From positions 372,001 to 436,000 of the forward strand of contig CALMVZ010000011.1 in NCBI GenBank assembly GCA_937873155.1: a stretch of DNA of 64,000 nucleotides, in the 5' to 3' direction. Below the pieces are notes generated by a model. The model worked only from the letters and a program-made list of their open reading frames with translations, made no database searches and was not told the DNA's origin. The position numbers and the translations under genes are program-made. Positions 17,925-27,485 of the stretch are shown in pieces. Within the stretch, counting starts at the first letter, position 1; the number at the start of each line of letters is the position of its first letter. Origin of the DNA: an uncultured Bacteroidota bacterium. GTDB taxonomy: Bacteria > Bacteroidota > Bacteroidia > B-17B0 > Aurantibacillaceae.

Positions 17925-20900
17925 ATGAAACGAATTTATTCACTTTTAATTTTACTGATCGCTTTCAGCGCAAAGGTTGGTTATTCCCAATTGCAAACAG
18001 CGAAATGGTATTTTGGCGCACAGGCGGGGTGGGACTTTATGGGAATGCCTACCGTTCTTACGAATGGAATGATGAATCCCTGGGAAGGTTGTGCGAGTAT
18101 TGCTGATAACACAGGAGCGTTATTGTTCTATACAGATGGAATTACAGTTTGGAATAAAACTCATGCTGTAATGGCAAACGGAACAGGTTTATTCGGGAAC
18201 GGCTCTTCAACGCAATCAGGTGTAATTGTACAGAGACCCGGCAGTACTAACATCTATTATATTTTTACTGTCGATGCACAAGCGGCACCGAACGGATTAA
18301 GATACTCAACGGTTGATATGAGTTTAGCTGCCGGGAACGGATCAGTAACCGTAAAGAACACGCCGCTGCAAACGCCTAGTACCGAAAAGATAACCGCAGT
18401 TCGTCATTGTAACGGTGTTGATATTTGGGTTGTGACACACGATTGGTTATCGAATAATTTCAGATGTTTTTTAGTAACAGCTGCAGGCGTTGGCGCTCCG
18501 GTGAACACCGCTATTGGAACCGTACACAATGGTAGTAACGCTAACACTATCGGGCAAATGAAAGCTTCCCCGAACGGAAGGAAGTTAGCCTTAGCAATTC
18601 ATGACGCCCCATTCAATTCATTTGAAACCTTTGATTTTGATAACGCAACAGGAGTTGTAAGTAACCCTTTAACATTAGGAACAACATTCCCGTGGGCATA
18701 TGGTGTAGAATTTTCTCCAGACGGAACAAAATTATATGGCGCGTATTATGGGGGCGGTTCTTACAGAATGTATCAATGGAACATGTGCGCCGGATCGAAC
18801 GCGGCCATTATTGCATCGCAGTATTTAGTGTTCACGCTTCCTGTTATGCCTTTTTCAATCCAGGCAGCATTGAACGGCAAACTTTATGTTTGCCGCTATC
18901 AGCAACAGATCAACGGTGTAATTAATGCACCGAACGCTTTAGGTGCCGCGTGTAATTATGTCGACTTAGGGCAATCTACCGCGCCACGAATAAATAATTT
19001 AGGCTTACCGAATTTTGTAACAAGCTATTTAAAAGCGCCGCCGCCGCCATTCACATATACGGTAAACGCGGCAGTTAGCTGTCTAACGGCCTCCTTCTCT
19101 CCCCCTGCTATTTCAACAGTGGCAGCGACATGTTCTTCGGCAGGATTTTCTGTAACCGGAATGACCTGGACATTCGGAGATCCGGGATCCGGGCCCGCAA
19201 ACACATCAACTTTAACTAACCCCGGTCACACATATCCGGGGCCAGGAACATATACTGCGCAGCTGATCATTAAATACGCTTGTAATGCGGATACAATAAA
19301 ATTACCGGTTACGTTAACCTCACCAACAATCGCGATCAATACAACATCAGCAACCTGTTCAACCCCGGGCTCAGCCACGGTTACTGCCGGTGCCGGAACC
19401 GGACCGTATTCATATACTTGGACGCCAACTGCGCAAACAACTTCTGTGGCAACTAATCTTTCGCCAGGCATTTACACGGTTACTGTAAAAGATAACGGCG
19501 GCGGATGTGTTGTGACAGGAACGGCCAATCTTGGAACGCAAAGCGTGATGACCGCAACAGCTACTTCTTCGAGTGTTACTTGTAATGGCGCTTCAACAGG
19601 ATCGGCAACATTAGCAATAACCGGATCGGGACCTTTCAATTATACATGGACGCCAAGCGCTCAAACAACATCTGTAGCAAGTAATCTTGCCGCAGGGGTG
19701 TACACCGTTACAGGACAAAATAGTGTTAGTGGTTGCAGCGTAACGCAAACAGTGAATGTTGCCCAGCCGACCTCATTGGCATTGAACATTGCGTCGAGTT
19801 CGCCAACCGCCTGTGCAGGAAGCAATATCACCTTAACAGCGACAGCAAGCGGCGGAACCCCCAACTACAATTATCAATGGACCGCAGGGCCAACGAACTC
19901 TGTTTATACGGTTTCACAAGCAACAGGCGGAAATTATACTTATACCGCAACAACAACTGATGCGAATAGTTGTGCGCGCACAACTACTTTTGCGGTTACG
20001 TTTGTAAATAATCCAACGCTTGCAGCTACAAGTTCAACCGTTTGTATTGGTAACACCGCAACTTTAACAGCAAGCGGCGCTTCAACTTATACGTGGAATC
20101 CCGGAAATTTTGTAGGAAGCTCTTATACTTCAGCGCCTGCGACCACAACAACAATGAGTGTGATTGGGGCAATCGGCGCGTGTACTGCAACTGCAAACGC
20201 TATCATCACTGTTAATCCTTTACCTGTACCAAACGCAACTAATACAGGGCCTTATTGCCCGGGAAATACAATTCAATTGAATGTAGGGCCATTTAGCTCG
20301 TATTCGTGGGCCGGCCCGAACTCGTTTACTTCTAACATTCAAAACGCAACGCAAGCGAACGCACAAACCACAAATGGCGGAAATTACATTGTAACAGTTA
20401 CTGACGCAAACGGATGCTCAAACACTTCGACTACAAATGTTGTTGTTAATCCTACTCCTGTGGTTAATGTCGGAAGCAACAGCCCTGTTTGTATCAATAC
20501 AGCGATCAATTTAACCTCAACGGGCGGCGGAACTTATACATGGGCTGGCCCGAATTCATTCAGTTCAACATTACAAAACCCAACAATTCCTGCCGCAACA
20601 ACAGCTGAAGCCGGAGTTTATACAGTTACCGTAACCACTTTGGGATGTACAAATACAGGAACCGTGAGTGTAACGGTTACCACCCCTACAGCTTCAGCCG
20701 CTAACACGGGCCCTTATTGTGCAGGAGCAACAATGAGCCTTAGCTCTTCTGCCGCATCAACTTATACATGGAGCGGCCCCGGCTTTTCTTCAAACGCTCA
20801 AAACCCTACTCAGGCGAATTCAACACCTGCAATGTCTGGAACATATACTGTGATGGTGTCGATAGGAAGTTGTACGGCAAGCGCAACTACAAATGTTGTT

Positions 20901-23078
20901 GTGAATGCCTTACCAACTCCAACCGCAGGAAGCAATAGCCCTGTTTGTGTAGGTCAAGCGATTAATTTTACTTCCAGCAATGCGGTTTCTCATGCATGGG
21001 CTGGCCCCGGCGGATTTACATCCAGCGTTCAGAATCCTGTTATCTCTGTTTGTGGAATGATAAACAACGGAACAAATACTTTAACCGTTACCGATGCAAA
21101 CGGATGTTCAAATTTTGTTACGGTTAACGTTGTAGTTAATCCGCTTCCAAGCATTACTGTAAATAACCCAACCGTTTGTGTGAACCAGGCGATCAATTTT
21201 ACTGCAACCGGCGGCACAACTTATTTCTGGGCCGGACCAAACAGTTTTACTTCGAATGTACAGAACCCAACCATTCCAAGCGCAGCATCAAACATGTCAG
21301 GACAATATACTGTTGTTGCGATCAGCGCAGCGGGATGTTCAAACACGGCAGTATCAAACGCAACCGTTTTCCCTTTACCGAGTCCAAATATTACAAGCAA
21401 CAGCCCTGTTTGTGTCGGAGGAACTTTAAACTTACAAGGTAGCGGCGGCGCAAGTTATGCATGGAGCGGTCCAGGTTACACAGGATTAAATCAAAATCCA
21501 ACTATTAATAATGTTGCGGCTTCAGCAAGCGGAGTTTATACATTATTAGTAAGTTCAGGAAGTTGTACGGCAAGCACAACCTTTACTGTTGTTATTAATC
21601 CGTTGCCAGTGTTTAGTTTCACCGGAAGCAATGTATTGTGTAACGGACAAAGTAACGGAACCTCAACAGTGAATGTTACTGTTGGTACAGGACCTTTTAA
21701 TTATAACTGGAGCACTATTCCATCTCAAACTACACAAGACGCTTCTAATTTAGCTGCGGGAACTTATACTTGTGTTGTAACAGACGCGAACGGTTGTACA
21801 AGTATGGCGTCAACACAGATCACACAACCAACAGCGTTCTCGGTTTCTATCAACAGCACTACGTTTTCTGCTTGTGCAAATACACCCATCAATGTAACGG
21901 CAATTGGCGCAGGCGGAACGGGCCCTTATAATTACAATTGGGTATCAGGCCCTGCAGCATCAGGATACGCAGTGAACGAAACTGTTTCAGGAAATTATAT
22001 TTATACTGTTAACGCAACGGATGCATTTAATTGCCCGGCGACAAATGTGATCAACCTAACGTTCCATCCTCAACCAACAGTGAGCGCGACCAGTGCAACG
22101 GTTTGTTCAGGACAATCAGCGGCACTTACTGCAAGCGGAGCTAATACATATGTATGGCAGCCGGGCAATGTCACAGGACCAACCTATCCTTATAATGGAA
22201 ATACTTCTATTAACGTGAGCGTTGTTGGTACATCAAACGGGTGTAGTAATTCAGCGAACACAAATATCATGGTAAATCCGAATCCTAACTCTAGTATTAG
22301 TTTAGGAAGCGCAAAAGGTTGTGTGCCCGCTTGTGTTACTTTTACTGCCGGTTCAAGTCCATCGATCTCAAGTTATAACTGGATATTGAATGGCGCAGGA
22401 ATTACGGGGTCGGTGAACGGCGCTTTCTGTTTTGATGAAGCGGCACAATATACTTTAGGATTAACAGTGATGGATGCATTTGGTTGTACAAGCACGGTTG
22501 TTCCTGTAACAATTGATATTTATCCGCAACCCGTTGCAGATTTCAACCACGCTCCGATCAAGCCAATTGTAAATCAGGATCCGTTCGTAACGTTTACCGA
22601 TGCATCATGGGGAACTCCGATTGTTAGTTGGAACTGGTATTTCATGAATACAGCTCAATACACTTCTGTTGAACAAAATCCGACTTTCGCTTATACAGAG
22701 CCGGGAACGTATCCTGTTGTTTTAGTTGTGAAGAGCGATAGAGGTTGTACTGATACTTTGGTCCGTCCTTTAGTTGTGGGAGAAGATTTTGGAATTTATG
22801 TTCCGAATGCATTTACGCCAAATGGTGACGGGTTAAACGACATCTTCCAGCCAAAAGGATTTGGTGTTGTGAAATATGAGATCAATATATTCGACAGATG
22901 GGGAGAGAAAGTTTTCTCGACTAAAGAGTTTGAAAAAGGATGGGACGGAACTATGCAATCTAAGAACGATGTGAAATATGGAATTATAGAAGAAGGGGTT
23001 TATACCTGGCTGATCAATGCGACTAGTGTATTCGGTAAATCACACGAACTTAAAGGGCACGTTACATTAATGAAATAA
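17925..23078 (+). CDS. Giant T9SS type B surface protein with propeller, PKD, SprB-like and Ig-like repeats
   Basis: 1717 residues. Signal peptide to about residue 21 (GYSQ). Residues ~22-365 look like a beta-propeller. A PKD-type domain follows (~380-465), then SprB-like repeats containing GPFNYTWTPSAQTTSVASNLAAGVYTV. Six Ig-like units of ~77 residues with the core WAGPNSFTS..QNPT lie at about residues 765-1229. More SprB-like and PKD domains follow, and the C-terminus (~1625-1717) is a gliding-motility-associated C-terminal domain (VPNAFTPNGDGLNDIF...FDRWGEKVF...GVYTWLI), the T9SS type B signal. It is predicted to be exported by T9SS and attached or released at the surface, likely in adhesion or gliding. 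A strong terminator follows. Confidence 0.92.
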   Translation: MKRIYSLLILLIAFSAKVGYSQLQTAKWYFGAQAGWDFMGMPTVLTNGMMNPWEGCASIADNTGALLFYTDGITVWNKTHAVMANGTGLFGNGSSTQSGVIVQRPGSTNIYYIFTVDAQAAPNGLRYSTVDMSLAAGNGSVTVKNTPLQTPSTEKITAVRHCNGVDIWVVTHDWLSNNFRCFLVTAAGVGAPVNTAIGTVHNGSNANTIGQMKASPNGRKLALAIHDAPFNSFETFDFDNATGVVSNPLTLGTTFPWAYGVEFSPDGTKLYGAYYGGGSYRMYQWNMCAGSNAAIIASQYLVFTLPVMPFSIQAALNGKLYVCRYQQQINGVINAPNALGAACNYVDLGQSTAPRINNLGLPNFVTSYLKAPPPPFTYTVNAAVSCLTASFSPPAISTVAATCSSAGFSVTGMTWTFGDPGSGPANTSTLTNPGHTYPGPGTYTAQLIIKYACNADTIKLPVTLTSPTIAINTTSATCSTPGSATVTAGAGTGPYSYTWTPTAQTTSVATNLSPGIYTVTVKDNGGGCVVTGTANLGTQSVMTATATSSSVTCNGASTGSATLAITGSGPFNYTWTPSAQTTSVASNLAAGVYTVTGQNSVSGCSVTQTVNVAQPTSLALNIASSSPTACAGSNITLTATASGGTPNYNYQWTAGPTNSVYTVSQATGGNYTYTATTTDANSCARTTTFAVTFVNNPTLAATSSTVCIGNTATLTASGASTYTWNPGNFVGSSYTSAPATTTTMSVIGAIGACTATANAIITVNPLPVPNATNTGPYCPGNTIQLNVGPFSSYSWAGPNSFTSNIQNATQANAQTTNGGNYIVTVTDANGCSNTSTTNVVVNPTPVVNVGSNSPVCINTAINLTSTGGGTYTWAGPNSFSSTLQNPTIPAATTAEAGVYTVTVTTLGCTNTGTVSVTVTTPTASAANTGPYCAGATMSLSSSAASTYTWSGPGFSSNAQNPTQANSTPAMSGTYTVMVSIGSCTASATTNVVVNALPTPTAGSNSPVCVGQAINFTSSNAVSHAWAGPGGFTSSVQNPVISVCGMINNGTNTLTVTDANGCSNFVTVNVVVNPLPSITVNNPTVCVNQAINFTATGGTTYFWAGPNSFTSNVQNPTIPSAASNMSGQYTVVAISAAGCSNTAVSNATVFPLPSPNITSNSPVCVGGTLNLQGSGGASYAWSGPGYTGLNQNPTINNVAASASGVYTLLVSSGSCTASTTFTVVINPLPVFSFTGSNVLCNGQSNGTSTVNVTVGTGPFNYNWSTIPSQTTQDASNLAAGTYTCVVTDANGCTSMASTQITQPTAFSVSINSTTFSACANTPINVTAIGAGGTGPYNYNWVSGPAASGYAVNETVSGNYIYTVNATDAFNCPATNVINLTFHPQPTVSATSATVCSGQSAALTASGANTYVWQPGNVTGPTYPYNGNTSINVSVVGTSNGCSNSANTNIMVNPNPNSSISLGSAKGCVPACVTFTAGSSPSISSYNWILNGAGITGSVNGAFCFDEAAQYTLGLTVMDAFGCTSTVVPVTIDIYPQPVADFNHAPIKPIVNQDPFVTFTDASWGTPIVSWNWYFMNTAQYTSVEQNPTFAYTEPGTYPVVLVVKSDRGCTDTLVRPLVVGEDFGIYVPNAFTPNGDGLNDIFQPKGFGVVKYEINIFDRWGEKVFSTKEFEKGWDGTMQSKNDVKYGIIEEGVYTWLINATSVFGKSHELKGHVTLMK
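20211..21612 (+). repeat. Six tandem ~231-bp (77-aa) Ig-like repeat units
   Basis: The core encoding W-A/S-G-P..F-S/T..QNPT recurs at about 20308, 20540, 20770, 20998, 21229 and 21461, spaced 228-233 bp. Each unit starts with a variant of NPLPxPxxxSNSPVC and ends with VTVTDANGCSN..VVVNPLP. Units are diverged at the DNA level, so duplication is old or under diversifying change. Confidence 0.85.
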
Positions 23079-23097
23079 TACATCATCATACTAAAAC

Positions 23098-23125
23098 AAA
23101 AAGGGGCTTTGCGGCCCCTTTTTTT
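23098..23125 (+). terminator. Rho-independent terminator after the giant surface gene
   Basis: AAAAAGGGGC / GCCCCTTTTTTT around loop TTTGCG, 20 nt after the stop. The A-rich 5' arm makes it potentially bidirectional for the converging lipoprotein gene. Confidence 0.9.
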
Positions 23126-23143
23126 ATTTCATGTCAGAACGGT

Positions 23144-23545
23144 TTAATTATAAATTCCTTCTGCAGATGCAACGCCGCCTTCTTCATCAGTTGTTCCTGA
23201 TTTAAAAAGAACGCCGTTAACATAGATCTCAACAGTTACAGCTTTAGTTGAAGCTACCACATTCGAAGCGTGTAAGCTAAGCGTCTCCCCTTTACTCCAC
23301 TCGAACGAAAAAGAATAAGTTAATCTGTTAACAGTTGTTTTAACGGTTTTCACAACGCCGCCTTCATTAAAAGTATATTTAACACTCATTTGTCCGCTAG
23401 GCGCGCTAACACGATATTGAACTTTAATGGTTTTGTCTTCAGGCACGGCAGATGAGGTTGCGCTTTCAGGTGCAGTTGTTTTCTTTTTGCAAGAACCGAA
23501 AGAGATAATAGTTAAAAGAAGGGCGATGGTGATAATGTTTTTCAT
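23144..23545 (-). CDS. Small lipoprotein, function unknown
   Basis: 133 residues from ATG 23545. Lipobox-like end LLLTIISFGSC followed by KKK predicts lipidation at the Cys. The mature part has short beta strands (KTIKVQYRVSAPSG, VTVEIYVNGVLF) resembling small MmpS-like or Ig-like lipoproteins of Bacteroidota. The frame is open upstream to 23731, but that part reads as non-coding and overlies a promoter and terminator. A -7 element TACTTTTG lies at 23582-23589. Confidence 0.82.
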   Translation of the reverse strand: MKNIITIALLLTIISFGSCKKKTTAPESATSSAVPEDKTIKVQYRVSAPSGQMSVKYTFNEGGVVKTVKTTVNRLTYSFSFEWSKGETLSLHASNVVASTKAVTVEIYVNGVLFKSGTTDEEGGVASAEGIYN

Positions 23546-23581
23546 TGCTTTTTTAGATTTTAGATTTGTTTTAATCGGGCA

Positions 23582-23589
23582 CAAAAGTA
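23582..23589 (-). promoter_or_regulatory. -7 promoter element TACTTTTG for the lipoprotein gene
   Basis: Exact TANNTTTG on the minus strand, 36 nt before ATG 23545. It excludes the longer upstream reading of the frame. Confidence 0.55.
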
Positions 23590-23688
23590 CTATTAATCTG
23601 AGAAAATCCAAATCTCGTCGAAAACCTAGGGGCTTTAGTCTAAGAATTAAGGCGATTGGTGCTGAAAGCCAGACAATTGGAGTCAAAC

Positions 23689-23714
23689 AAAAAGGGCCGC
23701 CACAGCCCCTTTTT
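23689..23714 (-). terminator. Terminator of the six-gene minus-strand operon
   Basis: AAAAAGGG / CCCTTTTT with a 10-nt loop. Read on the minus strand it ends in a T-run and lies 24 nt beyond the SDR stop at 23739. Confidence 0.75.
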
Positions 23715-23738
23715 ATAAAACAAAACACCAACTACACA

Positions 23739-24542
23739 TTACTCCTTATTTTTTTGTGATAACCTGCTCGTATAAGCAATTACCCATGGGGCAATACCTG
23801 CAGTTATCGAGAGAAAAACCCCTACAACCGATAATGTTTTTTTATTTACCCGGTTTTTAGCCATTAACAGAACATTTTTGGCAACCTCGTTTTGAGTTTG
23901 CTGTAATAAACGCGGACGTTCAGGTACAGGCAACCAGGCGCCATCATCAGACATTAATTTTTTCTGTGGGTCATTCTCGGTGAATCCAACATATAAAATA
24001 CCAACATGGATCCCGTCTTCATGAAGTTCGGATCGCAAGCTTTGCTGGAGTGCTGTCAATGCCATTTTCCCTGCACTATAAGCTGATGCGGTAGGCATCC
24101 CGTAAATTCCGGCGAGTGAACTGATAAAAATTACAGAACCTTTTGTTTGTTTTAGAATATCCATACACGCAAACAAAGGAGATGTTGCACCATAAATATT
24201 ACTGTCTAAAATTTTTTTAAACATCTCGGGATCCATTTTATCGAACCGCGCGTTCATACTAATGCCGGCGTTTGTTACCAATACATTTATAGTTCCAAAA
24301 GTTTTGATAGTAAAAGCAACCATTTCTTTACAAGCCTGCAGATCTGTGATATCTGCCACAAAATAATCTACACTATATCCTAATGCTTTGAACTCGTTTG
24401 TTGTGATTTTTAGTTTGTCTTCGTTGCGGCCATTCAATATCACGCTTGCGCCGCTTTTACAAAATTCTGCAGCTGTGGCTTTTCCGATCCCGCTTCCGGA
24501 ACCGGTAACAACAACAACTTTATTTAAAAAAGATATTGACAT
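23739..24542 (-). CDS. SDR-family oxidoreductase
   Basis: 267 residues. Classical short-chain dehydrogenase: the NAD(P) motif VVVTGSGSGIGKA near the N-terminus, NAGIS, catalytic Ser in VIFISSLAGIYG, and YSAGK (Tyr and Lys of the active site). A hydrophobic C-terminal stretch (VGVFLSITAGIAPWVIAYTS) could tether it to the membrane, as seen in some DHRS7-like proteins. It begins 3 nt after the epimerase stop and is the last gene of the operon. Substrate unknown. Confidence 0.9.
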   Translation of the reverse strand: MSISFLNKVVVVTGSGSGIGKATAAEFCKSGASVILNGRNEDKLKITTNEFKALGYSVDYFVADITDLQACKEMVAFTIKTFGTINVLVTNAGISMNARFDKMDPEMFKKILDSNIYGATSPLFACMDILKQTKGSVIFISSLAGIYGMPTASAYSAGKMALTALQQSLRSELHEDGIHVGILYVGFTENDPQKKLMSDDGAWLPVPERPRLLQQTQNEVAKNVLLMAKNRVNKKTLSVVGVFLSITAGIAPWVIAYTSRLSQKNKE

Positions 24543-24545
24543 ATA

Positions 24546-25568
24546 TTATTTTTTATGTAATAGATTTTTCTTTTGTAACCAGTTGTAGCACTCGCTTATT
24601 GCTGTTTCAATTTGCGTTTGGGGCATACGCAGTTCGGTTATAGCCTTTGTGCAATCATAATAAAAACCTTCATTGGCAATGCGCGCCATTTGAAAATTCA
24701 CAGGCATTGGTTTTTTTAAAACCGATGAGATAAAAGAACAAAGCGCACCATAACTCAATACAACAAATTTTGGCATTTTAATTGCCGGGGCTTTTGATCC
24801 TATGGTTTTAGCGATCAATCCAAACGCCGTTTTGTAATCCATATTCTTATTCCCAAGAATGTATGACTCGCCTACTTTTCCTAATACAATAGCGTTAACA
24901 ACCGCAACTGCAACATCGGCAACATAAACATAATTCCTGCCGCCGGCAGAATAACCGGGAAGCTTTTCGCTATGTACCGAAACAACCATTGCGCCGGAAC
25001 CCGGCTTTGAGTCATATTTGCCAAGCATAAATGTTGGACAAACTATAACAGCAGGAAGCTGATTATATTTAACGGAATTTAAAACACGTTGATGAGCCTC
25101 AAACTTACTGTCAATATAATCTAATCCGAATTTCCCGCCGGAGAACGGTTTTGTTTCGTTGCCCGGATCTTCTAAAGAACCGTAACCAAATGTGTTTGCA
25201 CTGCCAACATAGATCAATTTTTTTACAGAATGAGTCAGCGCGGCATTAATAATGTTCTGGGTTCCTGAGATATTAATATTGTTTATAGTTTGAGATCGGG
25301 CGGGAATAACCGCGGTATTTGCTGCCGCGTGAATTATATAATCGCAATTGCCAGAAGCCGCCAAAACTTCTTCCCTGCTTAAAATGTTCCCGTAAACAAT
25401 TTGAACGCCTTCTAATCCTGCCAGAGTTTCGGGTGCCGTTCCGCTCTCTACAAAAGCAATCACGGAATAGCTGCGTAATAAAAGTTCGCGGGTTACGTGA
25501 CTTCCTAATAATCCTGCGGCACCGGTTACGAACACTTTGTTTTTATAAGACCTTGTTTGGTTTTCCAT
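24546..25568 (-). CDS. NAD-dependent epimerase/dehydratase family protein
   Basis: 340 residues of extended SDR type. N-terminal VFVTGAAGLLGSHV (TGxxGxxG), IIHAAANTA, and the active-site pair YIDSK. Similar proteins are called dihydroflavonol-4-reductase-like or 3-beta-HSD-like. Located between a small membrane protein gene (6 nt) and the SDR gene (3 nt), so both oxidoreductases are co-transcribed and may act on the same lipid, sterol-like or sugar substrate. The exact reaction is not predictable. Confidence 0.88.
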   Translation of the reverse strand: MENQTRSYKNKVFVTGAAGLLGSHVTRELLLRSYSVIAFVESGTAPETLAGLEGVQIVYGNILSREEVLAASGNCDYIIHAAANTAVIPARSQTINNINISGTQNIINAALTHSVKKLIYVGSANTFGYGSLEDPGNETKPFSGGKFGLDYIDSKFEAHQRVLNSVKYNQLPAVIVCPTFMLGKYDSKPGSGAMVVSVHSEKLPGYSAGGRNYVYVADVAVAVVNAIVLGKVGESYILGNKNMDYKTAFGLIAKTIGSKAPAIKMPKFVVLSYGALCSFISSVLKKPMPVNFQMARIANEGFYYDCTKAITELRMPQTQIETAISECYNWLQKKNLLHKK

Positions 25569-25574
25569 ACCGAT

Positions 25575-26048
25575 CTAGTTATATAATTGATTATATCTTT
25601 GAATTGCTTTTTTATAGTTTTTGTTCTTCACGAACTTGAAACACAAACTGGAACTTAGACAAACGGCGCTAAGCGCTACCAGTCCAATGCCAATGCTTCT
25701 TTGCTGAATGTTGCCTTTGTTTGAAGCTGCGGCCGCACCAATTAATCCACCGCCTAATAAAGCTTCGGGGATTGCAGAAAAGCCAATGTTCTTAAATGTT
25801 TTGGAGAGTTTGAAATTCTTAACCAGTTTGTTGATCTCCGAATCATCTTTTTCTTTCAGGATCATCAGCACTTCTTTTTCATTCATTACCGGCATCAGGA
25901 TCAATGAATTTTCCTGTTTGATAAAAGCGGATTCAATTTTTTCTGAGGCTTCAAATGAAATTTTTCCGCCATTATAGCAATATGAACTATCCTGTGCTTT
26001 TGAAATAAAAGCGAAGAAAAAAAGAGGAATAAACAAAATAGTTTTCAT
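25575..26048 (-). CDS. Small exported/membrane protein, function unknown
   Basis: 157 residues from ATG 26048, with an alternative TTG 6 nt upstream. Signal peptide MKTILFIPLFFFAFISKAQ. A mid-section rich in charged residues (MNEKEVLMILKEKDDSEINKL) is followed by two hydrophobic stretches (IPEALLGGGLIGAAAAS and IGIGLVALSAVCLSSSLCF), and the end is basic. No recognised family. It starts 2 nt after the stop of the 54-codon gene. Confidence 0.75.
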   Translation of the reverse strand: MKTILFIPLFFFAFISKAQDSSYCYNGGKISFEASEKIESAFIKQENSLILMPVMNEKEVLMILKEKDDSEINKLVKNFKLSKTFKNIGFSAIPEALLGGGLIGAAAASNKGNIQQRSIGIGLVALSAVCLSSSLCFKFVKNKNYKKAIQRYNQLYN

Positions 26049-26050
26049 GA

Positions 26051-26215
26051 TCAATTGATAAATGAATTAATAAAATGTAGTGTTTGCCCTTTTGCATGAT
26101 TTAAAAATTCAATACGCAAGAACTTATAATCTTGTATTATGAACTTTACTGAAACGAAAACGTTTAGCGCTATAAGACCGCTAATTAAAATAGCTTGGAG
26201 TTTTTTGGCTTTCAT
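26051..26215 (-). CDS. 54-residue membrane microprotein
   Basis: ATG at 26215, TGA at 26051-26053. The product begins MKAKKLQAILISGLIALNVF and continues through a hydrophobic helix (~7-26), then a basic/aromatic tail ending HFINSFIN. It fits exactly between two operon genes: 5 nt after the stop at 26221 and 2 nt before the ATG at 26048. That tight fit, and the membrane-helix composition, argue that it is real. No family is recognised. Confidence 0.65.
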   Translation of the reverse strand: MKAKKLQAILISGLIALNVFVSVKFIIQDYKFLRIEFLNHAKGQTLHFINSFIN

Positions 26216-26220
26216 GATTT

Positions 26221-26577
26221 TTAGTTTTGACGTTTAAAAGTTGCGCGTTTACCGGTATCTGTATCAATGATGGTCAGCGTATCTTTTTCAGTTATATTCT
26301 CAAATACCCAGGTGATATAACTGAAATCATTATACAAAGAATAGCTTTGTTGATAATAACACTTATTAAAAGGCTCGCACTTTTCTGTATAGAAATATGT
26401 CAATGTTAGAGTATCTTTAAAAACAGAGTCACCTTTAAAGCAAACCCATTTGCTGTTATATCCATAAGGTCCAAAATTTTCGTGAACAGGCTCTGATTTT
26501 GGAAGAGCAGGAGAGTAGGTTTCTTTTCCGCAAGAGAACAGAATTGCACTTGCAAGTATTAATATAAGTTTTTTCAT
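26221..26577 (-). CDS. Small lipoprotein, function unknown
   Basis: 118 residues. MKKLILILASAILFSCGKE is a lipoprotein signal with Cys at the lipobox. The mature part has a beta-rich pattern (DSVFKDTLTLTYFYTEKCEPF, TEKDTLTIIDTDTGKRATF) and two Cys (CEPFNKC). It is the second gene of the operon, 17 nt after the outer-membrane protein gene. Confidence 0.8.
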   Translation of the reverse strand: MKKLILILASAILFSCGKETYSPALPKSEPVHENFGPYGYNSKWVCFKGDSVFKDTLTLTYFYTEKCEPFNKCYYQQSYSLYNDFSYITWVFENITEKDTLTIIDTDTGKRATFKRQN

Positions 26578-26594
26578 AGTTTTATTTTTAAAAA

Positions 26595-27467
26595 TTAAAA
26601 TCTGTAACCAAAGTGTAGTCCCGCATGAACAGCAAGCCCCCTGTTCATATTTCCAACATATATTCCGTCTCCTGAAGGCCCGTCAAGCGCCGTTGTTCTT
26701 TTGATGAATGTTCCGACAGCAACATTCAACATCATATTAAACTTCGGCGTGAATCTGTATAAGAAGCCGTTGTTAAGCATTAAAGAAGTTTCATTCATGC
26801 TGAACGTACTCTGGCCGCCGCGGAAATCAGCGCTATTGTAATAGTTATAAGTGCCGGAGTATTGTGCATTGCGTATAAGCGGACCAATAAAATGAGTAAT
26901 AGAGCGTTTTCCGCTGGTAGCTACATATAATCCCAGGCCTAGATCGTATTGAGTTTGTTTTAACGAGAATCCGCCGGAGTTGAAAGCCCCCAAAGCGTTA
27001 TCAAGTTCAGGTGATTTAAAAGAGCGGGCAAAAGGAACGTGAACAAGAATTTTGTTATCACATACTTCCCTCATATATGAAACTCCAATTCCTGAATTCA
27101 ATAATTCTACTGTATTAAAGAAGACAACATTTTTATTTTGTGTTACCTGGTTGTATCTCTTTAGTTTTTTACTAAGAACAACCGAATCATTATACAAAGG
27201 AGAAGAATAGCCGGGAGTATTAACCGGTTGAACCGGCGATTTTACAACCTCATGTTGTCCGTTCTGATAAACAATCAAAGCAACAGTGTTTTTTGAAATA
27301 GTATAAAGCGGGCCATTAGGGTTAGCGAACACTTTATACTTAATGGTTGTTTCAGTCACTTCTGCAACTTTTACTTCCAGCTTGGTATTGTCTGTTTTAT
27401 ATAAAACATCCTGAGCCGAAACCAAAACCGGCATTAAGGATAAAAAGGAGATAATCAATGTTTTCAT
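26595..27467 (-). CDS. Predicted outer-membrane beta-barrel protein
   Basis: 290 residues from ATG 27467; the longer frame to TTG 27488 runs into the promoter element. Signal peptide MKTLIISFLSLMPVLVSAQ. A small N-terminal domain (DVLYKTDNTKLEVKVAEVTE...IVYQNGQ) is followed by alternating amphipathic strands ending in aromatic HAGLHFGYRF, typical of an outer-membrane barrel. It is the first gene of a six-gene operon. Confidence 0.78.
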   Translation of the reverse strand: MKTLIISFLSLMPVLVSAQDVLYKTDNTKLEVKVAEVTETTIKYKVFANPNGPLYTISKNTVALIVYQNGQHEVVKSPVQPVNTPGYSSPLYNDSVVLSKKLKRYNQVTQNKNVVFFNTVELLNSGIGVSYMREVCDNKILVHVPFARSFKSPELDNALGAFNSGGFSLKQTQYDLGLGLYVATSGKRSITHFIGPLIRNAQYSGTYNYYNSADFRGGQSTFSMNETSLMLNNGFLYRFTPKFNMMLNVAVGTFIKRTTALDGPSGDGIYVGNMNRGLAVHAGLHFGYRF

Positions 27468-27485
27468 GGCGTTTGTTTTATGATT

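Noticed and set aside
23546-23731. N-terminal extension of the small lipoprotein gene
   Set aside because: The stretch contains a promoter element and the terminator of the next operon; its reading has no signal peptide and poor codon use.
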